Made by a program: the position numbers and the translations under genes. This document shows positions 1-7,746 of a DNA stretch of 64,000 bases, in pieces (position 1 is the first letter of the stretch; each line of letters opens with the position of its first letter). Source of the DNA: Mesorhizobium mediterraneum (GTDB lineage Bacteria; Pseudomonadota; Alphaproteobacteria; Rhizobiales; Rhizobiaceae); contig NZ_NPKI01000037.1 of the NCBI RefSeq assembly GCF_002284565.1, forward strand, positions 62,001 to 126,000, read 5' to 3'. Below the pieces are notes generated by a model. It was given only the letters and a program-made list of their open reading frames with translations. It was not told where the DNA came from and searched no databases.

Positions 1-252
1 GGCATAGTCAAGCGTGCCGCCGAGCAGGCCCTGGATGACGCCGTCGTAGTCGGCGGCCGGGAACAGCGAGACTTTCTCGACACCGAGGACTTCCTTGATG
101 TGGTCGGCGAAGCACTGGTAGTTGCGCAGACGGTCGGCTTCGTTCTCGCCGCCCAAAATGCCGACGCGGAATTCCTTCAGGTCCTGTGCCTGAACCGCGC
201 CCATCGCCATGGCGACGATGGAAACAGCACCGAAAAGCATCTTTCTAAACAT
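1..252 (-). CDS. phnD: Phosphonate ABC transporter substrate-binding protein PhnD, N-terminal part
   Basis: First 84 codons of a leftward gene that continues past the window edge. The protein opens with a Sec-type signal peptide (basic MFRK, a hydrophobic core, then a likely cut after AQA near residue 21), followed by a mature start that reads like PhnD, with a GILGGENE segment and a PAADYDGVIQGLLGG segment that fits the family's ligand-binding fold. PhnD is periplasmic and delivers phosphonates or phosphate esters to the PhnCE importer. An AGGAG sits 9 bases before the ATG. It follows phnC with a 146-base gap, which favours joint transcription. Identity is good despite truncation. Confidence 0.85.
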   Translation of the reverse strand, partial: MFRKMLFGAVSIVAMAMGAVQAQDLKEFRVGILGGENEADRLRNYQCFADHIKEVLGVEKVSLFPAADYDGVIQGLLGGTLDYA

Positions 253-398
253 GTCGCGTCTCTCCTGTTGGTTCCGGCATCGCGCCGGTAGCGTTCGAAT
301 TTTGACAGCGCCCTTGACGCGGGCCGGCGATCCAGGCGCTCTTTTGCTTGTCCATGATCGTTTCCGGATACCGGTATCCACTTGTCGGGATCATGGAA

Positions 399-1256
399 CT
401 AGTAGCCCGGAAATGCGGGCTCGAGCGGTCCGGCGGATGCGGCGATTTTTTGCTTGATGGTGACGCTGGTCGAGGTGATGGCCTCGGAGATTTCGCCACC
501 ATTGCTATCGGCACCATAGACCAGGCGCACGGCCTCGCGGTTGAGGTCTTCGGGTGGGCCGTCGAACACGACCTTGCCGGCGGCCATGCCGATGATGCGG
601 TTGCAATAGGTGCGCGCGGTATCCAGCGTGTGCAGATTGGTGACGACGGTGATGCCCTCGCGCAGATTGATGTCCTGCAGCGAATCCATAACCACCTTGG
701 CGTTGAGCGGGTCGAGCGAGGCGATCGGCTCGTCAGCAAGGATCACCTTCGGCTGCTGCATCATGGCACGGGCAATCGCAACGCGCTGCTGCTGGCCGCC
801 GGACAAGGTGCCGGCCGGCTGCAGCGCCGTGCGGGCAATGTCGAGACGCTCGAGCGCCGCGATCGCCTCGGCCCGTTCCTCGCGAGAAAAGACACCGAGC
901 AGATTGACAACGGTCGAGCGGTGATTGAGCCGGCCGAGCAAGACGTTGGTCAGCACGTCGAGACGCGGCACCAGGTTGAACTGCTGGAAGATCATGGCGC
1001 AGTCGCGCTGCCAGCGCCTGAGCAGCGAGCCGCGCAGGCTGGAGACTTCGGCGCCGTCAAAGAAAATCGACCCTTGGCTGGGATCGATGAGGCGGTTGAT
1101 CATGCGCAAAAGGGTCGACTTGCCGGCACCGGAACGGCCGATGATGCCGACCATCTGACCATGCGGGATCGAGATATCGACATTGCTGACGGCGGTGTTC
1201 TTGCCAAACCGGCGGGTGACGCCGCGGATTTCAAGCGTGGCTGAGGTTGCTGACAT
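399..1256 (-). CDS. phnC: Phosphonate ABC transporter ATP-binding protein PhnC
   Basis: ATPase of the phosphonate importer, acting on the cytoplasmic side of the inner membrane. Walker A GRSGAGKST lies at residues 40-48, the ABC signature LSGGQQQRVAIARA in the middle, and Walker B LADEP with ASLDP after it, then a switch-type H in TNLHT. The length, 285 aa from the ATG at 1256, fits PhnC. A longer reading frame to 1262 would need a TTG start, so I chose the ATG with GGAA 7 bases upstream. It lies between the DUF1868 gene and phnD, all on the same strand. The permease genes phnE should lie beyond the left edge. Confidence 0.93.
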   Translation of the reverse strand: MSATSATLEIRGVTRRFGKNTAVSNVDISIPHGQMVGIIGRSGAGKSTLLRMINRLIDPSQGSIFFDGAEVSSLRGSLLRRWQRDCAMIFQQFNLVPRLDVLTNVLLGRLNHRSTVVNLLGVFSREERAEAIAALERLDIARTALQPAGTLSGGQQQRVAIARAMMQQPKVILADEPIASLDPLNAKVVMDSLQDINLREGITVVTNLHTLDTARTYCNRIIGMAAGKVVFDGPPEDLNREAVRLVYGADSNGGEISEAITSTSVTIKQKIAASAGPLEPAFPGY

Positions 1257-1379
1257 AGGCAAGTTCCAGTCCAGTCGCGTTTCGAAGGTCTGTTAACCTT
1301 CGCTAGCGCAGCCGCATGAACCTGCGGTGTCGGATTGATGTCAGTTTTGTTACTGCCCACAGGCAGAGACGTCGCGCCG

Positions 1380-2084
1380 TCAGCCCAGGACAAGAAGCTC
1401 CTCGAAATGCTTCATGTCCTTGAAGCTGCAAAATGCCGGAGGCCGCAGCTCGATCACCGGAGCCTGAAGGGCGAGCAGCGAGAGGCAGTCATCGAATAGC
1501 TGTTGCCATTGCGAGGCCCTTTCGTCGTCGAGGCGCCGGATCTGGTAGGCGAAAGTTATGTGGAAAGTATAGCTGTCGTGATCGGGATGCCGGTATCCGA
1601 ACGGCACCGACAGGGCATCGCGCCACGCGCGCATGATGCGCTCGTCCTGGTCCGACACGCCGGTAACGGTAAGCCCGGTCGGCACGACATCGACAACCCT
1701 GACTTTAAACGCGCCATGGTCCCCGACGCCATTCAGGCGCTCCAGATAGAGCCGGGTCATGTCGTCGATGCTTGTGTCGAGGGGCACATCCTCAGGCCAG
1801 TAGGGAAGCCGGCGGCGATATTCGATGATGCCCTGGAACAGCGTCATATGCAGGCTGGAGATCGGCGTGAAGGCCAGCCTGTCGGCATCGGGCATAACGC
1901 GCATCCGCTCACGCACTTCGATGACCGCCGTTTCGGAAGCTGAGCCGCTGACGAGATGGCAGACGACCGTGTTGCCGGGCTCGGTCAGGAAATTGCCTGA
2001 CGTGTCGTAGCGCGTGCCGAGATGCACGGGAGGGTTCGGGTTCGAGCCGGCAAAGAATCCGGCGAGCGAAGGTTTGATGGGCAT
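1380..2084 (-). CDS. DUF1868 protein, 2H phosphoesterase-like, in the phn operon
   Basis: 234-aa protein with the two H-x-T/S signatures of the 2H phosphoesterase (LigT-like) superfamily: SSLHMT with His79 and YTFHITF with His175. Family members open or make 2',3'- or 1,2-cyclic phosphates. The rest matches my memory of DUF1868 proteins. It sits co-directionally between the hexapeptide transferase and phnC, with GGAG 6 bases before the ATG. C-P lyase generates a ribose 1,2-cyclic phosphate that must be opened, normally by PhnP, and no phnP is seen here, so a role in that step is a reasonable inference. It is not demonstrated by sequence alone. Confidence 0.75.
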   Translation of the reverse strand: MPIKPSLAGFFAGSNPNPPVHLGTRYDTSGNFLTEPGNTVVCHLVSGSASETAVIEVRERMRVMPDADRLAFTPISSLHMTLFQGIIEYRRRLPYWPEDVPLDTSIDDMTRLYLERLNGVGDHGAFKVRVVDVVPTGLTVTGVSDQDERIMRAWRDALSVPFGYRHPDHDSYTFHITFAYQIRRLDDERASQWQQLFDDCLSLLALQAPVIELRPPAFCSFKDMKHFEELLVLG

Positions 2085-2151
2085 GGCGATCTCCAGGGAA
2101 AGACCGCCTTTGTCCGAGTCATGTGTCAGGGATATGAATGGTGTGGTGGTG

Positions 2152-2264
2152 GGAGTGAGTAGTGTGTTGGGAGTGAGTAGTGAGTAGTGAGTAGTGAGTA
2201 GTGAAAAGAGAGACCTTCGTCCAATCCGCGACTTCCTATCTCCTACTCACTACTCACTACTCAC
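2152..2264. repeat. GTGAGTA tandem repeats forming an inverted pair
   Basis: The left arm (2152-2205) holds about five tandem copies of GTGAGTA or variants reading on the plus strand. The right arm (2238-2264) holds the complementary TACTCAC units. Together they could form a long hairpin with an approximately 30-base loop. The right arm runs into the stop codon of the hexapeptide transferase gene (TAG at 2257-2259), so the gene's last codons are part of the repeat. This is the only sequence between that gene and DUF1868. Confidence 0.8.
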
Positions 2265-2874
2265 CGTACTTCTCCAGAAACGCTTCCGCCGAAAGCGCGC
2301 GAAAATCGTCGAGCGCGGCGCGCAGCCTGATATGGTCCCAATCCCACCAGGCGAGCGCCTGATAACGTTCCGCCGTGCGGCGGTCGAAGCGTTCGCGGAT
2401 CGGTTTCGCCGGCACACCGCCGACGATGGTGTAGGGCGCAACGTCCTTCGACACCACGGCGCCGGCGCCGACCGCCGCGCCATCGCCGACGGTTACGCCG
2501 GGCAGGATGGTCGAGCCGTGGCCAAGCCAGGTGTCATGGCCGATGGTGACGCGCTTGGCGCGACGCTGAGCGAAGAATTCGCTCTCGTGTTCGGCGTCGT
2601 CCCAATAGTCCGAGGCGCGATAAGTGAAATGGTGCAGCGTCGGCCGCCAGGTCGGGTGATTGGTGGCGTTAATGCGGACGCTGGCGGCGATGTTGGCGAA
2701 CTTACCGATCGTCGCGCACCAGACACCGCAGTCCTGCATCATGTAGGAATAGTCGCCAATTGTGCTCTCCGAAACCCGGCAGCGGTCGGCGATCTCGGTC
2801 CAGCGGCCGAGCGTCGAGTTCTCGACTTCCGCCGTGTCGTGGACCAGCGGTGTTTCCGACAGCTTTCTGGTCAT
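2257..2874 (-). CDS. Phosphonate-associated hexapeptide-repeat acyltransferase
   Basis: 205-aa left-handed beta-helix acyltransferase. Hexapeptide-type repeats run through the protein (for example STIGDYSYM, then IGHDTWLGHGSTILPGV, VGDGAAVGAGAVV) and the end has the NodL/CAT-B style IVGGVPAKPI motif. It matches the phosphonate-metabolism transferase hexapeptide family that I know from phn operons. Substrate is unknown; acetylation of an aminophosphonate, as done by the unrelated PhnO, is an inference. The ATG overlaps the phnL stop by 4 bases (ATGA), so translation is probably coupled to phnL. Confidence 0.85.
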   Translation of the reverse strand: MTRKLSETPLVHDTAEVENSTLGRWTEIADRCRVSESTIGDYSYMMQDCGVWCATIGKFANIAASVRINATNHPTWRPTLHHFTYRASDYWDDAEHESEFFAQRRAKRVTIGHDTWLGHGSTILPGVTVGDGAAVGAGAVVSKDVAPYTIVGGVPAKPIRERFDRRTAERYQALAWWDWDHIRLRAALDDFRALSAEAFLEKYGE

Positions 2875-3578
2875 GCGGCGATTTTCCCGGCGGCAAAGGC
2901 GGTCACGTCGATGACGCGGTCGGCGACCGCCTCGCGCACGTCGTGGTCGTGGAAGATGCCAAGCAGGGCGACGCCGGTTGCCTTCTTGGCCGCGATCAGC
3001 GCAATCACCACATCGCGGTTCCTGGCATCGAGCGAGGCGGTCGGCTCGTCGAGTAGCAGGATCGGGTGCTCGGTGATGAAGCCGCGCGCGATGTTGACGC
3101 GCTGCTGTTCGCCGCCGGAAAACGTCGCCGGCGGCAGCATCCAGAGTTTTTCCGGCAAGTTGAGCTGCGCCAGCAAGGCGCGCGCCTTGTTGCGCGCAAC
3201 CTCACGGTCCGCGCCGCGCTCGACCAGCGGTTCGGCGACGACATCGAGAGCGGAGACGCGCGGCACGGTGCGCAGGAACTGGCTGACATAGCCGATCGTG
3301 AGCCGGCGCACGGCAAGCACGGTGCGCGGGCTGGCCGTTGCGAGATCGATGAGCCCATCCTCGTGCTGGACGATGATCTGGCCTGCGTCGACGGCGTAGT
3401 TGCCGTAGAGCATCTTCAGGATCGAGCTCTTGCCGGCGCCAGAGGGGCCGCCGAGCACTGCACATTCACCGCTCCTGATCGAGAACGAGACGCCGGCGAC
3501 GACAGGCAGTTTGATGCCGTCGCGCAGATGCATGGTGAAGCTCTTGGCGACATCGGAGACGACGACAGGGGTTGCCAT
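2871..3578 (-). CDS. phnL: C-P lyase ABC-type subunit PhnL
   Basis: ABC-type ATPase of the carbon-phosphorus lyase system, needed for phosphonate breakdown and not for import. It shows Walker A GPSGAGKSS, the signature FSGGEQQRVNIARG, Walker B LLLDEPTASLD and a late histidine in IFHDHD. I set the start at the ATG at 3578, with GGAG 9 bases upstream, giving 235 aa, close to the family size; five extra codons upstream are possible. A 45-bp inverted repeat separates it from phnK, so it may have different transcript levels from the phnG-K block. Confidence 0.93.
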   Translation of the reverse strand: MATPVVVSDVAKSFTMHLRDGIKLPVVAGVSFSIRSGECAVLGGPSGAGKSSILKMLYGNYAVDAGQIIVQHEDGLIDLATASPRTVLAVRRLTIGYVSQFLRTVPRVSALDVVAEPLVERGADREVARNKARALLAQLNLPEKLWMLPPATFSGGEQQRVNIARGFITEHPILLLDEPTASLDARNRDVVIALIAAKKATGVALLGIFHDHDVREAVADRVIDVTAFAAGKIAA

Positions 3579-3617
3579 CAGAAGGTGCTCCAATCGTCGT
3601 TCGTTGGCGGGACAGCA

Positions 3618-3771
3618 CCCCCCTCTGGCCTGCCGGCCATCTCCCCCTCAAGGGGGGAGATCGGCTGTCGTATTCGGTTTCGCCATTCTCCTGCGTTGCA
3701 GAAGGGGCGAGGCATGAAAGCTGCTAATCTCCCCCCTTGAGGGGGAGATGGCCGGCAGGCCAGAGGGGGGT
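3618..3771. repeat. 45-bp inverted repeat pair between phnK and phnL
   Basis: Arm one (3618-3662) and arm two (3727-3771) are near-perfect reverse complements with a 64-base spacer. Each arm also carries its own smaller hairpin built on CTCCCCCTCAAGGGGGGAG. The pair fills nearly the whole phnK-phnL gap. It resembles the short mobile palindromic elements common in rhizobial intergenic regions. Transcribed, it would form a very stable structure inside the operon mRNA. Confidence 0.85.
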
Positions 3772-3786
3772 GACTTGGCGCCATCG

Positions 3787-4563
3787 TCAAACCTGCAAAA
3801 TCGAGGAAACCAGCAATTGCGTATAAGGCGCGCGCGGATCGTCGAGCACGCGGTCGGTGAGGCCGCTTTCGACGACGCGGCCATCCTTCATCACCATCAT
3901 GCGTTGCGACAAAAGCCGCGCCACCGCGAGGTCGTGGGTGACGACGACGGCCGCGAGGCCGAGATCGGTAACCAGGCCGCGCAACAAATCGAGCAGGCGC
4001 GCCTGCACCGATACGTCCAGGCCGCCGGTCGGCTCGTCCATGAACACCAGCCGCGGCCCGGTGACGAGGTTGCGCGCGATCTGCAGGCGCTGGCGCATCC
4101 CGCCGGAAAAGGCGCGCGGCTCGTCGTCGATGCGGTCTTCGTCAATCTCGACGCGCGACAGCCAGTCGACGGCGGTGGCGCGGATTTTTCCATAGTGACG
4201 GTCGCCGACCGCCATCAGCCGCTCGCCGACATTGGCGCCGGCGGACACCGTCATGCGCAGTCCGTCGGCGGGGTTCTGGTGGACGAAGCCCCAGTCGGTG
4301 CGCATCAGGAAGCGGCGCTCGGCCTCGCTCATCCGGTAGAGCTCGCGAAACTGGCCGTCGCGCATGCGGTAGCTGGCGGCGCCGGAACTCGGCAGCAGCC
4401 GGGTCGACAGGCAGTTGAGCAGCGTCGTCTTGCCGGAACCGGATTCGCCGACCACCGCCAGCACCTCGCCCGGCCACAGGCCGAAGGTGACGTTCTCGCA
4501 GCCGACGCGCGAGCCATAGAATTTGGAGAGCGCTGAAACGCGCAGCAGCGGCTCGTCGGTCAT
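3787..4563 (-). CDS. phnK: C-P lyase ABC-type subunit PhnK
   Basis: 258-aa ABC-type ATPase that associates with the PhnGHIJ core complex. Motifs: Walker A GESGSGKTT, signature FSGGMRQRLQIARN, Walker B LVFMDEPTGGLD, and H-switch VVTHDL. The protein is similar to oligopeptide-type ATPases but its position directly after phnJ identifies it. ATG overlaps the phnJ stop by 4 bases. The 3' end is followed by the 45-bp inverted repeat. Confidence 0.94.
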   Translation of the reverse strand: MTDEPLLRVSALSKFYGSRVGCENVTFGLWPGEVLAVVGESGSGKTTLLNCLSTRLLPSSGAASYRMRDGQFRELYRMSEAERRFLMRTDWGFVHQNPADGLRMTVSAGANVGERLMAVGDRHYGKIRATAVDWLSRVEIDEDRIDDEPRAFSGGMRQRLQIARNLVTGPRLVFMDEPTGGLDVSVQARLLDLLRGLVTDLGLAAVVVTHDLAVARLLSQRMMVMKDGRVVESGLTDRVLDDPRAPYTQLLVSSILQV

Positions 4564-5471
4564 TGCGCCGGCTCCGTTTTTTCCAGGGCAAGAGGGGTTT
4601 CAGGCGCAAGGCGGCCGCGATGGCCTTGTTCGCGCCGCTTCTCGCAATGATCGGTGTCGGAGCACACGAACATGTGGCCGCCATGATCGTCGAGGATGAC
4701 CTCGTCGAGATAGACGTTCTCAGCCGCGCACAACGCGCAGGGCTGGTCGAAGGTCTGCACCTCGAACGGATGGTCCTCGAAGTCGAGGCTGACCACATCG
4801 GTGAAAGGCGGCAGCGCATAGATGCGCTTTTCGCGGCCGGCGCCAAATAGCTGCAAAGCCGGCGAACGATGCATCTTCGGATTGTCGAATTTCGGTGTTG
4901 GCGAAGGGTCCATCACATAGCGGCCCTCGACTTTGACCGGATAGGCGTAGGTGGTGGCGATGCGACCGTGCCTGGCAATGTCCTCGTAGAGCTTCACATG
5001 CATGAGGCCGTATTCCTCCAGCGCATGCATCTTGCGCGTTTCGGTCTCGCGCGGCTCGAGGAAGCGCAGCGGCTCGGGGATCGGCACCTGATAGACCAGC
5101 ACCTGGCCCGATGTCAGCGGATGTTCTGGGATGCGGTGGCGGGTCTGGATGATGGTCGCCTTCGCCGTCTCGGTGGTGACAGCGACATTGGCGACCTTCT
5201 TGAAGAAGGCGCGGATCGAAACGGCATTAGTGGTGTCGTCGGCGCCCTGGTCGATGACCTTCAGCACATCGTCCGGGCCGATGATCGAAGCGGTGACCTG
5301 GACGCCGCCGGTGCCCCAGCCATAGGGCATCGGCATTTCGCGCGAGGCGAACGGCACCTGATAGCCGGGAATGGCGATGCCCTTGAGGATCGCCCGGCGG
5401 ATCATCCGCTTGGTCTGCTCATCGAGATAGGCGAAGTTGTAGGTGGCGATGTCGGTCGGTTGTGCGGTCAT
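4560..5471 (-). CDS. phnJ: Carbon-phosphorus lyase PhnJ (radical SAM)
   Basis: Catalytic subunit that cleaves the C-P bond of 5-phosphoribosyl 1-phosphonates, giving ribose 1,2-cyclic phosphate 5-phosphate and an alkane. The cysteines are at 245, 248, 270 and 276 (CALC, VC, HC), with exactly the spacing known for the E. coli enzyme (241/244/266/272): three for the [4Fe-4S] cluster and one for the thiyl radical. At 303 aa it is slightly longer than the E. coli protein owing to both ends. It overlaps phnI upstream and phnK downstream by 4 bases each, so the stoichiometric complex is coupled in translation. Confidence 0.97.
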   Translation of the reverse strand: MTAQPTDIATYNFAYLDEQTKRMIRRAILKGIAIPGYQVPFASREMPMPYGWGTGGVQVTASIIGPDDVLKVIDQGADDTTNAVSIRAFFKKVANVAVTTETAKATIIQTRHRIPEHPLTSGQVLVYQVPIPEPLRFLEPRETETRKMHALEEYGLMHVKLYEDIARHGRIATTYAYPVKVEGRYVMDPSPTPKFDNPKMHRSPALQLFGAGREKRIYALPPFTDVVSLDFEDHPFEVQTFDQPCALCAAENVYLDEVILDDHGGHMFVCSDTDHCEKRREQGHRGRLAPETPLALEKTEPAQ

Positions 5472-6580
5472 TCCGCTGCCTCCCTTTTCTCCTCGGCTTT
5501 GCCGGCGTTTTCGCGAGCATCATGCTCGGCGCGCATGCGGCGCACGAGGTCGAGCTCGGCCTGGAAGTCGACATAGTGCGGCAGCTTCAGATGCTCGACG
5601 AAGCCGGTCGCCTGGACATTGTCGGAATGCGAGATGACGAACTCCTCGTCCTGGGCCGCGGCGACGACATCTTCGCCGAATTCCGAAGCGCGTAACGCCC
5701 GGTCGCACAGCGCCATGGCCATCGCCTTGCGCTCGCTCTGGCCGAAGACGAGGCCGTAGCCGCGGGTGAATTGCGGGGGCGCCTTGGCCGAGCCCTTGAA
5801 CTGGTTGACCATCTGGCACTCGGTGACGCGAACGGAGCCGAGCGGTACCGCGAAGGGCAGCTCCGCGACATCGAGTTCCAACTCGACCTCACCGATGCGA
5901 ACCTCGCCGACGAAGGGGTGGTTGCGGGCATAGCCGCGCTGGGTGGAATAGCCGAGTGCGAGGAGAAAACCCTCGTCGCCGCGTGACAGCGCCTGCAGGC
6001 GGATGTCGCGCGCCATCGGGAATTCCAGCGGCTCGCGGGTGATGTCGCCGGGGACATGGTCCTGCGGCATGTCGCCGTCGGGCTCGATCAGGCCTTCGCG
6101 GGCGAGGATGGCGGAGACACGGGGCATGGCTTCCGCCTCGCTGGCACGCTGCTGCGGCTCGGCGACGTCGCGGCCCGCGGCAAGCTCGGGATCGAGCAGC
6201 CGGTGGGTGTAGTCGAAGGTCGGGCCGAGAAGCTGGCCGCCGGGAAGATCCTTGTAGGTCGCCGAGACACGCCGCTCGACCAGCATCGCGCCGGTGTCGA
6301 TCGCCTTGGTGTAGCCGAAGCGTGGCAGCGTCGTGCGATAGGCGCGAACCAGGAAGATCGCCTCGATCATGTCGCCGCGCGCCTGGACGATGGCGAGCGC
6401 CGCCAATTCCCTGTCGTAGAGCGAGCCTTCGCTCATCACCCGGTCGACGCCGAGCGCAAGTTGCTCGACGATCTGGTCGAGGCGAAGCGCCGGCACCGAG
6501 CGGTCGCCGCGCCGGCGGTCGGCGAGCAGGGCGTGGGCGTTGGCAATGGCCGCTTCGCCGCCCTTTACCGCGACATACAT
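5468..6580 (-). CDS. phnI: C-P lyase subunit PhnI
   Basis: Core subunit that, with PhnG, H and L, attaches the phosphonate to ribose from ATP; PhnI alone has nucleosidase activity in E. coli. The true N-terminus MYVAVKGGEAAI at the ATG at 6580 gives 370 aa; the open frame runs 28 codons further upstream inside phnH and is not used. Conserved stretches include RGDMIEAIFLVRAYRTTLPR near residue 70 and the C-terminal SHSDNVQATGFVEHLKLPHY block. Only one base separates it from the phnH stop, and its own stop overlaps the phnJ start. Confidence 0.96.
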   Translation of the reverse strand: MYVAVKGGEAAIANAHALLADRRRGDRSVPALRLDQIVEQLALGVDRVMSEGSLYDRELAALAIVQARGDMIEAIFLVRAYRTTLPRFGYTKAIDTGAMLVERRVSATYKDLPGGQLLGPTFDYTHRLLDPELAAGRDVAEPQQRASEAEAMPRVSAILAREGLIEPDGDMPQDHVPGDITREPLEFPMARDIRLQALSRGDEGFLLALGYSTQRGYARNHPFVGEVRIGEVELELDVAELPFAVPLGSVRVTECQMVNQFKGSAKAPPQFTRGYGLVFGQSERKAMAMALCDRALRASEFGEDVVAAAQDEEFVISHSDNVQATGFVEHLKLPHYVDFQAELDLVRRMRAEHDARENAGKAEEKREAAE

Positions 6581-6581
6581 A

Positions 6582-7193
6582 TCACGCCTCCATCGTCTTG
6601 ATGCGCGTCGTGCGCGGCAGGCAGGCGACGCCGTCCGGGGTGGCGAGGACGATGTCGACGCCACGCGGAAAGCGCTGGTTGTTCTGCTTCCACTGTTCGA
6701 CGAAATGGCGCGGCATCTGTGCCGGCGCGATGCTTGCAGTCTTTTCGATGCCAGGACCTTCGAGCAACAGAGGGGCGCCTGAAACGAGATCTCCGACTTG
6801 CAGGATCAGCGTCGTGGAGCGGTCGGGATAATCCTGGGTGCCTTGTGAGAAGCCGTCGAGCGCCATCATTTCGGCCGGCGTGGCGATCAGCGCGAAATGC
6901 GCATCGGCCGGCGTGTTGGCCAGGGGCGCGCCGGTGTGGAAGCCGAGCCAGGATTTCACCGCTACCGGGGCCTGCAAAACGGGGTCGAGCCACAGCGGCG
7001 TGTCGTTGTCGCACAGCGCCAGCGCAATGGCGCCCGCGGTGGCTGATAGCGGCGCCGGCGGGCGGGCAAAGACCGGCAGAGGCTGCAGGGTGCCCGGCCG
7101 CGCCATTGCGTCCATCACGGCGCGGAACACCGTCTGGGCGTCGAACACCGGATCGGCAAAGCCGCCTTCGATCGCTTGGGTTACGATGTCCAT
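6582..7193 (-). CDS. phnH: C-P lyase subunit PhnH
   Basis: 203-aa PhnH, a PLP-transferase-fold protein without PLP that forms part of the PhnGHIJ complex. Recognisable segments are the N-terminal GFADPVFDAQTVFRAVMDAM, the central FHTGAPLANTPADAHFALI and the C-terminal PRGVDIVLATPDGVACLPRTT. Its ATG shares one base with the phnG stop (TGATG) and its stop is one base from the phnI start, so all of phnG-H-I-J-K are back to back. Confidence 0.95.
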   Translation of the reverse strand: MDIVTQAIEGGFADPVFDAQTVFRAVMDAMARPGTLQPLPVFARPPAPLSATAGAIALALCDNDTPLWLDPVLQAPVAVKSWLGFHTGAPLANTPADAHFALIATPAEMMALDGFSQGTQDYPDRSTTLILQVGDLVSGAPLLLEGPGIEKTASIAPAQMPRHFVEQWKQNNQRFPRGVDIVLATPDGVACLPRTTRIKTMEA

Positions 7194-7654
7194 CAGTCTT
7201 CTCCGCGTACCATGGTGAAGAAATCGACCTTCGTTGCCGCCGTCTCGGCGCGACGCCGTTCACGTGCGCTGGCCAGTGCGGCCTGCAGCGGCGCAATGAG
7301 TTTGGTCTCGACCTCACGGCGCAGGGCAGGGTCCTGCCAGAGCGCGTCGGCGATCGCCGCCAGTTTTGCTTTCTGCCTGTCACGGCCCAGCGCGTAGCAG
7401 TGGCCGACCTGTCCGGAGGCGAGCCGGACGGTAGCGCGGGTGACCGTCGCCTCGCCAACGTTGAACGGCGCGCCGCCGCCGCCGATGCGGCCGCGCACGG
7501 TGACCAAGCCGGTTTCGGGGCCGCGCAGGAGTTCCGCCTCAGAAGGCAGGCCGGCTTCGTTCCACAGCCGGACGATATCGTCGCCGGTCGATTGCGCCAG
7601 CGTTGCCATAACGGCCTTGCGCTGAGCCTGATCGCGCGCTTCCTGTCCTCGCAT
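7193..7654 (-). CDS. phnG: C-P lyase subunit PhnG
   Basis: First gene of the leftward phn operon, 153 aa from the ATG at 7654, similar to the 150 aa of E. coli PhnG. Typical features are the RIGGGGAPFNVGEATVTRATVRL block and the GHCYALGRDRQKA block, both family hallmarks. An upstream ATG at 7663 is also in frame, but AAGGGA lies at a good distance only for the 7654 start. The promoter lies in the 7655-7746 gap that also holds the PhnF operator-like palindrome. Confidence 0.94.
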   Translation of the reverse strand: MRGQEARDQAQRKAVMATLAQSTGDDIVRLWNEAGLPSEAELLRGPETGLVTVRGRIGGGGAPFNVGEATVTRATVRLASGQVGHCYALGRDRQKAKLAAIADALWQDPALRREVETKLIAPLQAALASARERRRAETAATKVDFFTMVRGED

Positions 7655-7680
7655 GGTTAACATTCCCTTGCATCGAAAAT

Positions 7681-7700
7681 TTGTCTATTGATATAGACAA
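7681..7700. promoter_or_regulatory. Putative PhnF operator
   Basis: Perfect palindrome TTGTCTAT-N4-ATAGACAA in the divergent phnG-phnF gap. GntR/UTRA regulators of this type bind short TATAGAC/GTCTATA-like palindromes. A TAGACA inside it and TATTAT at about 7717-7722 could form the phnF promoter, so binding would repress phnF as well as phnG. A further partial site, TGTCTAT, is at 7731-7737. Confidence 0.7.
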
Positions 7701-7746
7701 TTATACAACTTATACCTATTATCTAATGCGTGTCTATGACGGGTGC

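Noticed and set aside
2152..2205. GTGAGTA array taken as a CRISPR
   Set aside because: Units are 7 bp with no spacers and no cas genes nearby.
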